From: Hofstenia miamia
Taxonomy: Eukaryota > Xenacoelomorpha > Acoela > Hofsteniidae
Assembly (NCBI GenBank): GCA_900660155.1
Contig: CABFPE010000045.1
Span: 1,587,715-1,651,714 of the forward strand
Length of the DNA: 64,000 nucleotides
Direction: 5' to 3'
This document shows, one piece after another, positions 1 through 11,010 of the stretch. The first letter of the stretch is position 1; every line of letters starts with the position of its first letter. The notes under the pieces are model-generated. The model was not told where the DNA came from and made no database searches. It saw only the letters and a list, made by a program, of their open reading frames with translations. The translations under genes were made by a program, and so were the position numbers.

Positions 1-10
1 ATATATATAT

Positions 11-1341
11 AGGGTGTGTCAAAAGTAGCTTGATTTTCCAAATTACTTTTTATTTATATGAAACCAGACAATAATATATGTAAGTAAACAAACTCTAATA
101 AAGGGAATTACAGATATATTAAAACAAATGTTTAAATAGTCCTCCATCCTGCTCAATAGTAAGTTCACATCTTGGCATCATATTCTGGGCAGCTTGGTGT
201 AATTCATAAATGTTAAGTGAATCAACTTCTTGTATGATCCTCCTTTTTAAATAAAAGTCAAGTGGGTTGGAATGTATGTATGATATACCCGTGACTTTAG
301 ATTAGACCACAAATAAAAGTCAAGTGGACTCAGGTCAGTTGATCTAGGAGGTCATGCATGACCAAAGCCTCTGCCAATAACACGCTCAGCTGGCATCTGA
401 TTGCTGATGAAATCCCTGGCTTGTTTGAAGTAGTGTGGTGGCGCACTATCATGCTGAAAATAACAGATTGCATTTTTCGTTTCTGTCTTATTTGTGGAAA
501 CATATGGTCACGGAGCATACTGGTGTAATTATCCTGATTTACTGTACCCAGAAAGAAAAATGGCTTTAGCACATAATTTGCACTGAATGCCATCCACAAA
601 CATAATTTTTCAGAGTGCAAGCCTTCTGTTATTACTTGCCGAGGGTTCTCAGACACCCATACGGTACAATTATGATGGTTGATCATTCCATCCATAGAAA
701 AATACGCCTCATCTGACCAAAGCACATTATTGAGCAAATTAGCATTAGCTAAAATCCATTGTGCAAATTTGAGACAATGATGATAGTCTGACTCAGTGAT
801 AGATTGATGCAATTCAATTTTGTACGTCCGCATACCGCATGCTTTAAAAACTTGACAAACACTTTTCTTTAGAATTGTAGTAGCTGCAGCAATAGAAGAA
901 GAACTTGCATGTCCATGCACATTTGAATCTTGCAGAGTTTTCAGTGCACTCATTACCATTGGTTTCCAGTCTTCTTGGAGCAATTGTCTCCCTAATTTAG
1001 CAGCATTGTGCAAGGATTTTGTCTTTTCAAATTTTCTTACAATGTTAGTGACAGCTGTAAAAGAAAAAATGTCTTTGTGAAGGTGGTGTGCTGTTTTGTT
1101 TGCATGTAATGCTGCTGTTGCACTGTCTCCATTTTTATAGTATAGTTTTAATATTTCCAGTCTAGTGTCTAAATCCACGTCTAAAGTTAAAAAGTACTGG
1201 TAAAATAACAAAATGGTTATGCATAGCATAAATCCCTTTATATAGTTATAAAATATAATAGTTATAATATTTCATCATCTTTTCTGTGATTGGTTGAATT
1301 TTTTAGTTAGTTTAAAAGTCAAGTTACTTTTGACACAACCT
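11..1341 (-). mobile_element. Mariner/IS630-type DNA transposon, decayed
   Basis: Terminal inverted repeats of about 23 bp lie at 11-33 and 1319-1341 and share GTGTCAAAAGTA with two mismatches overall. Both sides run into (TA)n, so the target was TA. The transposase reads on the minus strand from about 1229 downward. It shows an N-terminal helix-turn-helix-like region, the first catalytic aspartate in WSDEAYF, then a frame change near 452-460. In the next frame HDSAPPHYF supplies the second aspartate and STDLSPLDFY the third acidic residue, with a TGA at 352-354 where tryptophan is expected before PPRS. I count about 42 residues between the second and third catalytic residues, longer than Tc1 (34) and near the DD41D group. 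Length (1.33 kb) fits a full-size element that is now inactive. Confidence 0.85.
330..1229 (-). pseudogene. Transposase of the mariner/IS630 superfamily, frameshifted
   Basis: This is the open part of the element's transposase gene, 299 codons on the minus strand. It would cut and rejoin the element's own DNA in the nucleus. Visible motifs are WSDEAYF (first catalytic Asp), VWVSENPRQ and the block MFPQIRQKRKMQSVIF. After this block the annotated frame departs from the family pattern: the family's HDSAPPH and DLSPLDFY blocks continue in a neighbouring frame toward the left terminal repeat. The last 40 or so residues of the open frame are therefore out-of-frame translation. No intact paralogue is visible in this window. 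Confidence 0.8.
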
Positions 1342-1356
1342 CTATATATATATATA

Positions 1357-2139
1357 CAGACCTGGACAAAAGTATTGATACACACATTAATTTTTTATGT
1401 TTTAGTTATTATCTACACATTATGTTACAATCAGATAATGAAACCCTAATATATTGCTTAGGAAAGCTATAAATAACATCCTTGCAATTATTGGAGAAAA
1501 TACTATTTTTATTTTTTATGTATTTGAAAAAATCTAAACGCAACAACAAATTGCTTTGGACAAAAGAAATTGGATGAAAACATAAAAGTGAAAAATGACA
1601 AAAAATATTAGTAGAAAAAATGTGTACAGTTAAATTTCTATGTTTATTATTATCGTATAACCCATCAATATTTGCTGAGTCACCTCATTAACCCAAATGG
1701 GCATAGTATAAAGACGTTTTTCAAAAAATCACTAAAAATTTCATAAGATTCTAGTTCAATCATTTTCCAAGTATCCTCAATATTCGAAGATTGAAGTTTA
1801 GCTAATCTTCGTTTCAATTCGATCCAAGCATGTTCAATTATATTGAGGTCAGGAATTTGCAAATGTCAATTTGGGATAAAGGCTACCTCTTTTTCTTCGA
1901 AATAATGTTTGGTGAAAATAAAATCATATAATGGAGGACTGCCAACAAATTTTCACTCAAGATTGACACATAATTCGCTGAATACATTATTCCATCAACT
2001 TTGATGATCTTGCACATTTCATTTGCTGAAAGCACCCCTGTCCCAGCATCAAATTACAGCCACATTTAAATGCTGGAGTTGTGTATATGCGGCAAACTCT
2101 CGTTGATAGCTCCGATCGCCTTAAAACTAATTTTGGGGC
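1357..2139 (-). mobile_element. Tc1-like transposon remnant, 5' part lost
   Basis: A typical Tc1 terminal sequence, CAGACCTGGACAAAAGTATT, starts at 1357 directly after a TA. Minus-strand coding follows: the tail motif PDLNIIEHAWIELKRRLAKL is at 1750-1860. Farther up (about 1930-2060) are pieces such as GVLSANEMC and MYSANYVSIL, which match the Tc1 segment before the second catalytic aspartate. Several stops and frame changes separate them. The opposite terminal repeat is not found; the remnant stops where the large inverted repeat begins at about 2140, so it was truncated or interrupted there. Confidence 0.75.
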
Positions 2140-2971
2140 AATTTTGTTACCCCAGTAACAATTAGAATAGGATTTTGAACCCAAACCAAATAGGAATAAC
2201 CTGATATTTTGTGTTATCCACATTTTTTAAGTACTTTTTGACTGCACTATGTGTGAATCCTCCTAATTTGCTTATTCAAGAAAAACATCAATAGGCTAAG
2301 TTTGGAGCAACAAAGTTACCCCAAAATTAATCCGCTTATAACTCTTGCCTTAGCATGATTGCTAGTATGTTGTAGTAATACCATGTCTGAAGAACCCTAA
2401 TGCTATAATTTCATGAAAATTTTATTAATATTAATTTAGTTTGTACTCAAAAAAACATCTATATTGTGAAATTCTTTTTAGTTTTTGCATGCAATGATTT
2501 TTGGCATATTTTAGTTGCTATGTCAAGAAGATAATCTGGGAAAAAAAGCTATATCAACATTAAGACTCAAGGATTTTGAATTTAATATATATGCAAAAAA
2601 TCATAGCATACAAAAATTTAAGAAGTGAGAATTTCCCAATTTAGATGTTTTTTGGGTACAAGCTAAATGCATATTAATACAATTTTCATGAAATCATAGA
2701 ACTAGAGTTTTTCAAGCGTGATATTACTATAAAAAACTAGCAATCATCGTAAAGCAAAAGTTTTAAGCTGATTTCTTTCTGGGTAACAAATCTACCCCAA
2801 ATTTAGACTATTGATGATTTTTTTAAATCTTGATAAGCAAAGTTAGGATGATTCCCATATTGTGCAGACAAAAAGTACTTAAAAAATGTGGAAAAGTAAC
2901 AAAATATCAGATTCTTCCAATCTGATTTGAGCTCACAATCCTATTTTAGTTGTTCTTGGGGTAACAAAATT
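2140..2971. repeat. Large imperfect inverted repeat (foldback element), about 0.83 kb
   Basis: The left arm (about 2140-2510) and right arm (about 2584-2971) are reverse complements over roughly 370-390 bp with many scattered mismatches, about 80 % identity by eye. Matching landmarks include the outer AATTTTGTTACCCC, the block ACATTTTTTAAGTACTTTTT, and GATTGCTAGT, TTTCATGAAAATT and AAAACATCTA. About 73 bp lie between the arms. No coding sequence is seen. It looks like a foldback transposon or a non-autonomous element with very long terminal repeats; a transcript would form a long hairpin. Confidence 0.85.
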
Positions 2972-4782
2972 ACATCACACTTCGTTTAACCGTTAAGACC
3001 CTACGTCATAGCAATAAACATAAAAAGGTGATATTGGGTCCAGCACTACAAAAATGATTTTAATTTTATAAATTTAAAATTTTAAGCAGGTAGCTATTTA
3101 GGTCAACCTTGCAAAAAACAACACAAAATGATAATACATTGTATTAAGCAATATCAATACAGTGAAGTTCAAAGCTATTTATTCACTTCTCAAAAAATTA
3201 TTTTTATTTCAATTGATAAAAATCATTGTCTTAATGTCCCATGTAAACGAATTCAACTAAAAGAAAATTTAATATTGTTTTGAAATTTTGTATGCATTTA
3301 ATAATTATTTTTTGCATTTTTTAGAGCACTAACTTGTCACAAAATACATTTGTAACATACTTAGGTTAAATTGGATAAGCAAATCAATAATGGTAGACAT
3401 TAAGGCTGAAACTACCATACAGAAATGGTAACTTCAGGTATCTCAAGCAGCACATAATGATCCTGTACCTTACACAAAGTATTTAATGTGCTTTAATATG
3501 ACTTTAATAAAACGATTTTACTCGTATTGCTTAACGTTGTAACACACGGGAATCTCCCCGTCACCCGCATAAACACTTAAATCAAAAGCATCTTCAATCT
3601 CTAGTATAGTTGTAAAAAGTAAGATAACATCAAAATTATACACCTAAAATATACCGTAATTTATTTTGTAATATATTTAATTATGTTTGCTTAAAAATAA
3701 TCATTGTCGTTAACTATTAAAAGGCACATTTTAGTTTGTCTTCCCTTAAATACGTTTTATTTATGCATACATAATGTAGAATATTTCAGGTGGGTACTCT
3801 TCCCTAACAGCATCTGATGTTTTTGGACCCCTTGCATTATTGTAACTTAAAGTTTACCTAAACATTAAAAATAGTAATCAAACTCTAGATATACTTCATG
3901 TCCAATAACAGTGATACCAGCATCTAATGGCCTCCGGTCAAAGTGCATCGTTCATCTGGGAGAAGAAACCAACTGCAGTTTACAAATTGGTGTATATTCT
4001 TGGCATGTAAAGTGATTATGTTCCAAATTGTGCTTACCTACTTTTACAGTGGTGCTAAATTACCATTTACTTACTCCTGGTTAAGTAACTACACATTCTA
4101 AGGATTATGTCCTAACATCTTTCATAACTTAGAATATGAATTAATATAACATCAACCAATTACAGAAACAAATGAAAATCAACTTAACAAACGTCTGAAA
4201 CCACTAAAATTGTTTAACGCACCTATTGAATTTGTGTAATTAAATGCTTACATAATAATGAAAAATACTTTATTTAGGTATGCTCTTTTGTGCACACTTA
4301 TTTCTTTCACTTGTCTAATAACTAAATGTAGCTCTGCTGACTCGTCAACAAATTCATTATAGGGTAGAGATTACGATATTTGTTGCCTATGAAGAAGAAT
4401 ATGAATGAAAATTGAATTGTAAAAAGTATAATTTTCACTAAGTTAGTTCACATTCAAATTGGTGCTTAATTAAAGAAATTAAAGGTAATTTGTCATCTTG
4501 TTGATTGAAGGATAGTACAGGCAGGAAATAAGGCCGAGTGTAATTAAAAATTTTGAAATGAAATTGGTGGTTGAATACAGATATTGCGAGCATATTTTCT
4601 GATATCTTCAACAAAAAGATTCAATATTATTTCAAAAAAAATTCATTGTGGCATAGGAATTGCAGTTTATGCCATCTGTGGAGGGAATAAGGCTCAAATA
4701 CTCAATTATATTTGATTAACAAAATGTGAGCACTGTGTAGATTACAGTATTCAAAGGAAGTCAAACTATGATAACTATTAAT
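2972..4782. other. Intergenic DNA, nothing recognised
   Basis: AT-rich sequence with no long open frame, no terminal repeats that I could pair and no recognisable RNA gene. Confidence 0.5.
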
Positions 4783-4875
4783 AAATTTAACATAGTAAGC
4801 AGTAATTGACCAGAGTACTGGTCGATGAAGTTTGCTTGGGTACTCGGAGCGATTAATGCTTACTACGTTAAATTT
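4783..4875. repeat. Short foldback (hairpin) of about 93 bp
   Basis: AAATTTAACATAGTAAGCA at 4783 pairs with its near-perfect complement ending at 4875. Pairing continues with mismatches inward to GAGTAC, giving arms of about 37 bp. It may be a tiny MITE. The following 4876-5470 holds nothing else I recognise. Confidence 0.6.
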
Positions 4876-5470
4876 ATATGCACAATAGAGTTCGATCGAT
4901 TGTTCAAATACTCATGTAAAAATTTTTAAGATTGGACAAAAATTCATCGAGCTATGCCCGGCCAAATTAGGCCAACTCGACAAAATATTTCAAATTTTTT
5001 ACGTTTTGTGGATCTAGCTAATTTGGTCTTGGGTTTTTGCCTTTTGGACCTTCAGATGAAATCTTCCTCTAGTGTTGCTTTTCGAATGAGCTATAAACTT
5101 CCAAAATCCTTGGAGTAGAACATTAGTAACAAAATTTCCCATTTTTGCTGTCTACTTTGAGGCATATTTTTTTCTAATAATGGTCGAATCGTTGCTAGCC
5201 AATGGCTATTAGCCAATCGGATTACAGATAAATTTTAGCCAATAGGTTTAACGTCTTAGAGCGACGGAAGCAGACAGACAGTAACGGTTGAGCTCACTAT
5301 CAACTCCCTCCGATCGAATAATTCGTTATTTTATTGAAGAACCTCCTCCAGCTTCTGATATTAAAACGAAACTTTGCACAAATATTATTCTATCAGCTCC
5401 CTTATCTTCCATTCTTTTCAAATGCGACGCATCATTACTTTTTCAAAATGTTGGTAATTATTGATATATA

Positions 5471-6352
5471 CAGTTCTGCTCAGAAGTAATTATTTGTCAC
5501 ATTAATCTGTTTGATCTTTATAGATGAGTTTTCATTCTATTCAGTCTCTAATTTACAATAAATTGATTTTCAACCTTATATACCACCTTAATATCGAATG
5601 CACAACTGATTTTAGTCATGAAATTATCATTTCTAAGCACTTTCAACGATGTGCATCAGGGAAATGGCAGCTCTTAAAGAAAGGTCGGCATTAGCAGTCA
5701 GATGGATTACTAGACGCTTAAAACCTTAATGAAATGCCAAATTTTAGAAAAATATTAGTGTCTTTCAAGAACAACAGTTTGTGACAATTGATTCTTTATG
5801 TGATGTCAACAGCAAATGTGAAATTGAATGCTGTCCAAGTGTGTGGGCACCAGAAATTCTTTTGTGCAGCCGTCGAATTCTTTTCAAATGTGAAATTGCT
5901 AACAAAATTTCTCCAGGAAATAATAACAAAATTAGAAACAAAACCGTCATCTACTTTCTTAGTGCTAACAAAATAATTGACCGTGCTTGGTTTTATATGA
6001 AGAAAGTTGACACTGATCACTAACTTTCCAATTTTGCACAAATTTACGGCCCTTACCATTGAGAAATGTTATGATATTCTTCTAAGGAAATTTTCAAACA
6101 GTAAACTTTTTTCAACAATAAATTGATGACGTCATCTGGTCTAAGGGCTTCTCCTAATTGACTAACTGGTGTCATTTTAGTTATTGTTGTATAAATTTTC
6201 AAATAATTGATTTCAAATATTTTAGTTGCTGTTTTGACCCCCCTAACTTCAAGTGGCATTAATGAGAAAATCAAAGTGTACTTCAAATTGAGTCCAAGTT
6301 ATCAGCTCAATTATTATTTATCATGGTGTTGCAATACTTTTGAGCAGAACTG
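5471..6352. mobile_element. Tc1/mariner-type MITE flanked by TA
   Basis: The ends are inverted repeats: CAGTTCTGCTCAGAAGTA at the left and the complement of CAGTTCTGCTCAAAAGTA at the right. Each is directly bordered by TA (5469-5470 and 6353-6354), the superfamily's target duplication. The 882-bp interior has only short open frames (for example 5781-6023), none resembling a transposase, so it is non-autonomous or deeply decayed. Confidence 0.8.
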
Positions 6353-7444
6353 TATTAAATATTGACTTTATCAGTTGGAAATGATGCAATTTGTTGGAGC
6401 TCATTCTGAACTATTCTAAAATAATTTTCTTGCATATTTTAAATATTTTTCTAAACACAAAAAATAATAAGTTTTTACAAAGATTAGAAGACTATGCCAT
6501 CATTTAAAAAACAATGCCATACATAAAATGAGCAGCTATTTAGAAAATTTATATTGAATTATATACATTTAACAGACTGCCTATGTTTCATTAAGAAGCC
6601 ACCACAACTTTTTAACTTATCCACCACTAAAACAAATAGGGTTGGGCAACTAGATCAAGATTATTTTTTATTATTCCTAAAGGGATATGCAAAGGTGGTA
6701 GCAAAATCATATAGGTACTTAGTATCGAGTCGTTCTGCTAATACCCTAACAACAGATTACGCACAAACAAGAAACAAATCTGCTTCAGAATATTTTAGAT
6801 TTCAGACGCCAATAATCTCAACCTTAATAACAGAAAATCATTTGCAAAACTTGCAACTTTTTCCTTTTATTAGTACTGCAGCCTTCTTAATTGACTAAAA
6901 ACGGATGATCTGTTGCCTACAAATGCAAGAAGTTCATTTTTTCCCTTGTAACCACCAGTTTTGACAGAATTATAACATATCCGCTGAGGTATAGTTTCAT
7001 AGGATAAAATTATATCTTTTATACCTTTCACTTCTTGTGTTTGTAATGGGGAATGATTTGTTTGTTAGTTTAAAAAGTGCACAGTGTAAAACTTATTTGG
7101 TATACAGTCTAAATTGAATGTAGCACCATAACAAGGTGGTGAATGAGAATAAATAAAAGTTGTGTACAGATGAGGCACATAGTGCCACATGTTGTCCTTT
7201 GTTGAAAACAAATGAAGAAATTATTAATAATGTATTATGCTTTTGCAAACAAAGTTTTGTAGTAAAATATTTTTTGTTTGTATTTAATACACCACAAATG
7301 AAATAATTGCTCAATGCTTAGAAAACCAATTAAGATTTTCTATTGAAGACATGCTAGATAAAAATTAAAAAGAAAAACAAAATCTACCTAGTGGAATAGA
7401 TAAGCATACTTAACATCAATATCGATATATTTGCAAACAATTAT
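6353..7444. other. Intergenic DNA, nothing firmly recognised
   Basis: An open frame of 114 codons at 6554-6898 has no family signature and no splice or start context I trust. The rest is AT-rich and featureless. Confidence 0.4.
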
Positions 7445-8341
7445 TTACAATGAAGGAAAATCCCAACATTTTTCAAAAAATTGAGAAAATTCTATACATT
7501 TTCGTGGCTCTCTATTGAAATTAGAACAATCTGGCAACGTTGCCAAACTCCACTCACTATTGCTACCGCAGTTATCCGAGTGGCCTTCATTGGCGGTTTT
7601 CAGGAACAAGGATTGTTTTATGAAAGAAGAAGTGCACATAGCATCTTGCGATCCGATAATGGAGCTTTCCATTTGAAACTTATCTCCAGGTGAATTAGCA
7701 TTAGTAAGGACGTCTGTGTTGCATATAATGACGGCAGACTTTATCATGGTTATTGCGTTATCAACATTAAATAATTCATTATCATTCCCATTAGCTGCAA
7801 AAAGATCGTTCACACTAGTTAGTTGACCTACATCTTTCAAATATATAGCATTACCTTTTGAACTTGCAACGTTTTTTATGAACCCATTTCCAACAGATTC
7901 AACCATTTTTGTACGTAGTATTTGTATCCCACCTCCAAGCTCAGCGGTGTTCCTGAAAAAGAGATTGTTTTTTATCGTGAAGAAATCTATGGTGTGCCCC
8001 AGCAAATTGTGCTTTGTACATTTATTATCAATGAATTGATTGGAAGTTACATTAATATTTTCAGATTTTGTGATCCAAACAGTTCTTTCCACATCATTAT
8101 CCTTGATAGTGTTACTTTTAAAATCTAAGATTTTCAGCGAATCCAGACAAAAAATTTTACCATTCTTAGTATTTGTAATCTTGTTTCCTCTAATATTTAC
8201 TTCATATGTTTTGAATACGTTGACAACCATAAGACTGTTTCTCATATTATTTATAACATTATTAAGAAAGTTGACAGAATTTTTTCTACTCCTTAAGACA
8301 ATATACTTTTCAGACAATCCATCACCTTTAATCCAAATATG
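7445..8341 (-). CDS. Terminal exon of a right-handed beta-helix-like protein (host gene, unidentified)
   Basis: A minus-strand frame of 298 codons ends in TAA at 7445-7447. No ATG is present at its head. Reading upstream, the frame stays open to a splice-acceptor-like TTTATAG ending at 8342, so it is best read as the last exon, beginning HIWIKGDG. The protein is built of short Asn/Ile/Val-rich turns such as VNIRGNKITN, LDFKSNTIKDN, INVTSNQFIDN, TIKNNLFFRNTA and GNGFIKN. They recur about every 20-30 residues and include a GGGIQI strand. This is the look of a pectin-lyase-type parallel beta-helix. The last 70 residues hold several cysteines and are probably a separate cap. No signal peptide or upstream exon is visible here. 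The fold is inferred from the repeat pattern; the molecular function is unknown. Confidence 0.6.
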   Translation of the reverse strand, partial: HIWIKGDGLSEKYIVLRSRKNSVNFLNNVINNMRNSLMVVNVFKTYEVNIRGNKITNTKNGKIFCLDSLKILDFKSNTIKDNDVERTVWITKSENINVTSNQFIDNKCTKHNLLGHTIDFFTIKNNLFFRNTAELGGGIQILRTKMVESVGNGFIKNVASSKGNAIYLKDVGQLTSVNDLFAANGNDNELFNVDNAITMIKSAVIICNTDVLTNANSPGDKFQMESSIIGSQDAMCTSSFIKQSLFLKTANEGHSDNCGSNSEWSLATLPDCSNFNREPRKCIEFSQFFEKCWDFPSL

Positions 8342-9030
8342 CTATAAATATTAACTTATACAATTATTTCAAATAATTAATAAGCAATACTGCAAAGCAA
8401 TTTTTCATTGGTCCATACACCATTTAATACTTTTCATATTAAATGTTTCACTGATTTTTTTACACTAAGAAATGTCAAATTTCGTGAATTCAGCATAAAA
8501 TAATTTTAGGTGTTTCTTTTTTCATCCACTTGTATATTTTTAAGGACCATACAAATAATAAATTGTTATTTGGCAGTAACAATCAGCATGCGGGTAGCCT
8601 TAATTGATCAGCAGCGGTCTTGTGATAACGGCGCTTACAAGTCATTAAGGACATCTTATACTTAAAATGGTTAATGATAATAAAAAAAGGGATTCAAATA
8701 ACGAGCGATAAATTATGAAACTTATAACTTAAAACATTAGATTTGCTTCAAGCATTTATAGCGGTTTTTGAGTAATTGACACCAGTGGTGACAAAACTCT
8801 TAGGAAAAATGTTTGATGATTAAAAAATTAATAATTTAATTTTTTCATACACTAGAAGAAATTTATTACACGTTTTCTTATTTCCATGCCTTTTGCTAAA
8901 TACATGTGTCCCACGGCGATAGTTTGTCAATACCCAAAGAAGCTTAAAATTGAATTTCTAGCACTTAAACCAACCTTACTCAAATATATTTTCAAGAAAC
9001 TAATTGATTTTGAGGTCGCCTTCTAATTTT

Positions 9031-9031
<1 letters not shown>
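8342..9031. other. Probable intron or intergenic DNA upstream of the beta-helix exon
   Basis: No further minus-strand exon of the beta-helix gene could be recognised. Sequence is AT-rich with no paired repeats. Confidence 0.4.

Positions 9032-9034
<3 letters not shown>

Positions 9035-9069
<35 letters not shown>
9035..9069. repeat. (TA)n microsatellite
   Basis: Uninterrupted TA dinucleotides. Confidence 0.95.
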
Positions 9070-9071
<2 letters not shown>

Positions 9072-9184
9072 AAAATTGATCATTATGTGAAGCATGGTGG
9101 TTGTAGATGCACAGTGGCAATCTGAAACTTACATTTCACAACAAAACGCTGAGCAAAGTTATTAACCGATAAAGTCTAGGAAAC

Positions 9185-9433
9185 ATTTCCAAACATCAAA
9201 AACATGAAGAATGTTTATTAAAAATCTTCAAACATTGTTCACATGAGTACATGAAGTCATTTTTTGACTTTTTGTTATTGGGAAAAGCAATAAACGACTT
9301 TACAACAATTCGAATGATCAAACACGAAACAAATGCAGATAACGATACTAAAGAAATTCTACACTACACATCAATTTCGCGACAATCAGATACAAGTGAC
9401 GAACAGAGCAACAAAAGAAAAAATCAAGCTTGA
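9185..9433 (+). CDS. Possible short coding exon or ORF, unidentified
   Basis: A plus-strand frame stays open from about 9171 to the TGA at 9431-9433. Its ATG at 9251 would give 60 residues. The translation has a charged C-terminus (SDEQSNKRKNQA), and upstream of the ATG it contains KHQKHEECLLKIFKHCSHEY, a His/Cys-rich stretch. No domain is recognised. Codon content is more balanced than in neighbouring chance frames, but no clear splice signals were found. It could equally be a transposon remnant. Confidence 0.25.
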   Translation: MSKHQKHEECLLKIFKHCSHEYMKSFFDFLLLGKAINDFTTIRMIKHETNADNDTKEILHYTSISRQSDTSDEQSNKRKNQA

Positions 9434-9479
9434 GCTGTGTTCAAATGAAGGATGTATTTTATGTAAAGACTGATATACA

Positions 9480-10125
9480 CAAAGCCGGATCTTCCTTTAG
9501 ACCAAACAGGCAATTACCTAGGGTCTACCAAGACATAAGTCAGGCATGTGGCACTCGAGTCTTTAAAAAAAGGAAATGAAAATGGGAAAAAAATTATTTT
9601 AAGAACGAAATTTAAACACATCAATGATAACTAGTCTTTAGACTAGTTTATCACACGAAATTTAAAATAACTTCCTTAATTGGAATTGCTTTCAAGATTT
9701 CGTTGTTAATCAATAATATTACCATCGATGATAGTCTGGCCTGTCCAACTACACATCGCATAAGCCTCTCAGTTTAATTTTGAAGCCTTAAAAATGCTAA
9801 AAAATATTTTGAAGGTTATGCCAATGCTTAGGAATCTTACGATCAATGTTGATGTTACTATAAATGTCAGTGATTGAATTCTTACCATCTGCTGGACATA
9901 GCATTATTTCAAAAAACAAGGGAAACTCCTCAAAAAACTCTCCTCCAAATTCTTATCTATCAATTGTTGTATTATTAAAAAGTTCTGATGTTTATGAGGC
10001 ACTGACTACCTCACTATCTGCAAATAATCAACTCAACCTCCTTGCCTTTCTATTCCAGTACTCATGATTTCAACAAAATACACGCACACCAGCCTAGGGC
10101 CTACAAACTCCCTAGTCCGGCCCTG
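9480..10125. mobile_element. Non-autonomous hAT element with 8-bp target duplication
   Basis: The element starts CAAAGCCGG and ends with the complement of CAGGGCCGG. Further inside, CCTAGGG-type blocks recur at both ends. The perfect 8-bp duplication GATATACA lies at 9472-9479 and 10126-10133. Termini and 8-bp duplication are those of hAT. The 646-bp interior carries no recognisable transposase; the open frame at 9864-10067 has no family signature. Confidence 0.85.
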
Positions 10126-10133
10126 GATATACA

Positions 10134-10318
10134 TCCCGAAGACCCGTGGGAAACAAGTGTTTAAAAAATTTCATCCATCGCCCACGATAATGTTAACAAC
10201 AAAGAAATTATGTAGAAAGTTATTATTCTGGCAGAGGATATCGTATGACATAGAGAAGTTTATCAACGATTGTGATGCTAATTCAACTACAAGAAAGTCC
10301 CTTTCTTTCATTTAGAAA
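10134..10318 (+). mobile_element. Fossil fragment resembling an LTR-retroelement integrase zinc-binding region
   Basis: About 60 codons resemble the H2C2 zinc-binding region of retroelement integrases, with the block LLFWQRISYDIEKFINDC as the clearest part. It is a short, old, broken scrap; no LTRs or other pol parts were found next to it. It lies between the hAT element and a LINE fragment. Family assignment is tentative. Confidence 0.4.
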
Positions 10319-10379
10319 GTGGGCGTATGATTGCATTATTTGATGATATCAAAATTTTTGTAAAAAGCTTAGACTATTT

Positions 10380-11010
10380 TTCAATTTTGACAAAACAGAG
10401 TGCATGAATATTCACAGCAGATTTCTGCGCCAATACCAAAATGTTTCTCACAGCATTAGTTTGATTGGATCTGAGGTTGCTGTTCGAAACAAGGTGAAAA
10501 TCCTGGCTGTCACATTAGACGAAAATCTTTCTCCTGATGATCACATGAATAATGTTTCGCGTCCCTGCTACCACGCTCTTAGATCTATACGTAGAATGCG
10601 TCATTTCATTAACTGCGAAACAACTATTGAACTGGTTAGAAGTTTAGTACTGTGTACAACCCATTCAAAATAGTTGTGTCCGGCTTATTTATGGCTGTAA
10701 TTGAATCATCACATAACCTTCACGATTTACATTGGCTCCCATTTTCTTACTTTCAAACACGTCAATAGATATAATTTAGCTCTCTAATTCTCTAATACTC
10801 TTCAGCCTCGAAAAAATTTATGGAACATTCGAAAATCTAAAGATTTTGATACCCCTTTTGGTCGTACCAATTTTGCCTCACGTAACTTTAGCATTGTGCG
10901 TCCGAAATTATGGTATAGCATTCCTATCAATTCACGAGAGTTGACGTCATACAAAGATTTCAAGAAGCACTTAAAAATGTACCTGTTTCATTGTTATTTC
11001 TACAAATGAC
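10380..11010 (+). mobile_element. L2/CR1-like LINE, 3' end of ORF2, decayed
   Basis: The plus strand encodes the region after the reverse-transcriptase palm: FDKTECMNI, then an extended block in which VKILAVTLDENLSPDDHMNN and CYHALRSIRRMRHFI match the thumb region of L2/CR1-type LINEs. After frame changes come DLHWLP, and near the end FSIVRPKLWYSIPIN with YKDFKKHLKMYLFHCYF, the usual C-terminus of this clade, ending at a TGA near 11006. It is a 5'-truncated, moderately old copy. Confidence 0.75.

Noticed and set aside
5781-6059. Three overlapping frames inside the TA-flanked MITE
   Set aside because: None matches a transposase; overlap on both strands suggests chance.
6554-6898. 114-codon plus-strand ORF
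   Set aside because: No domain, no splice or polyadenylation context; kept only as a note.
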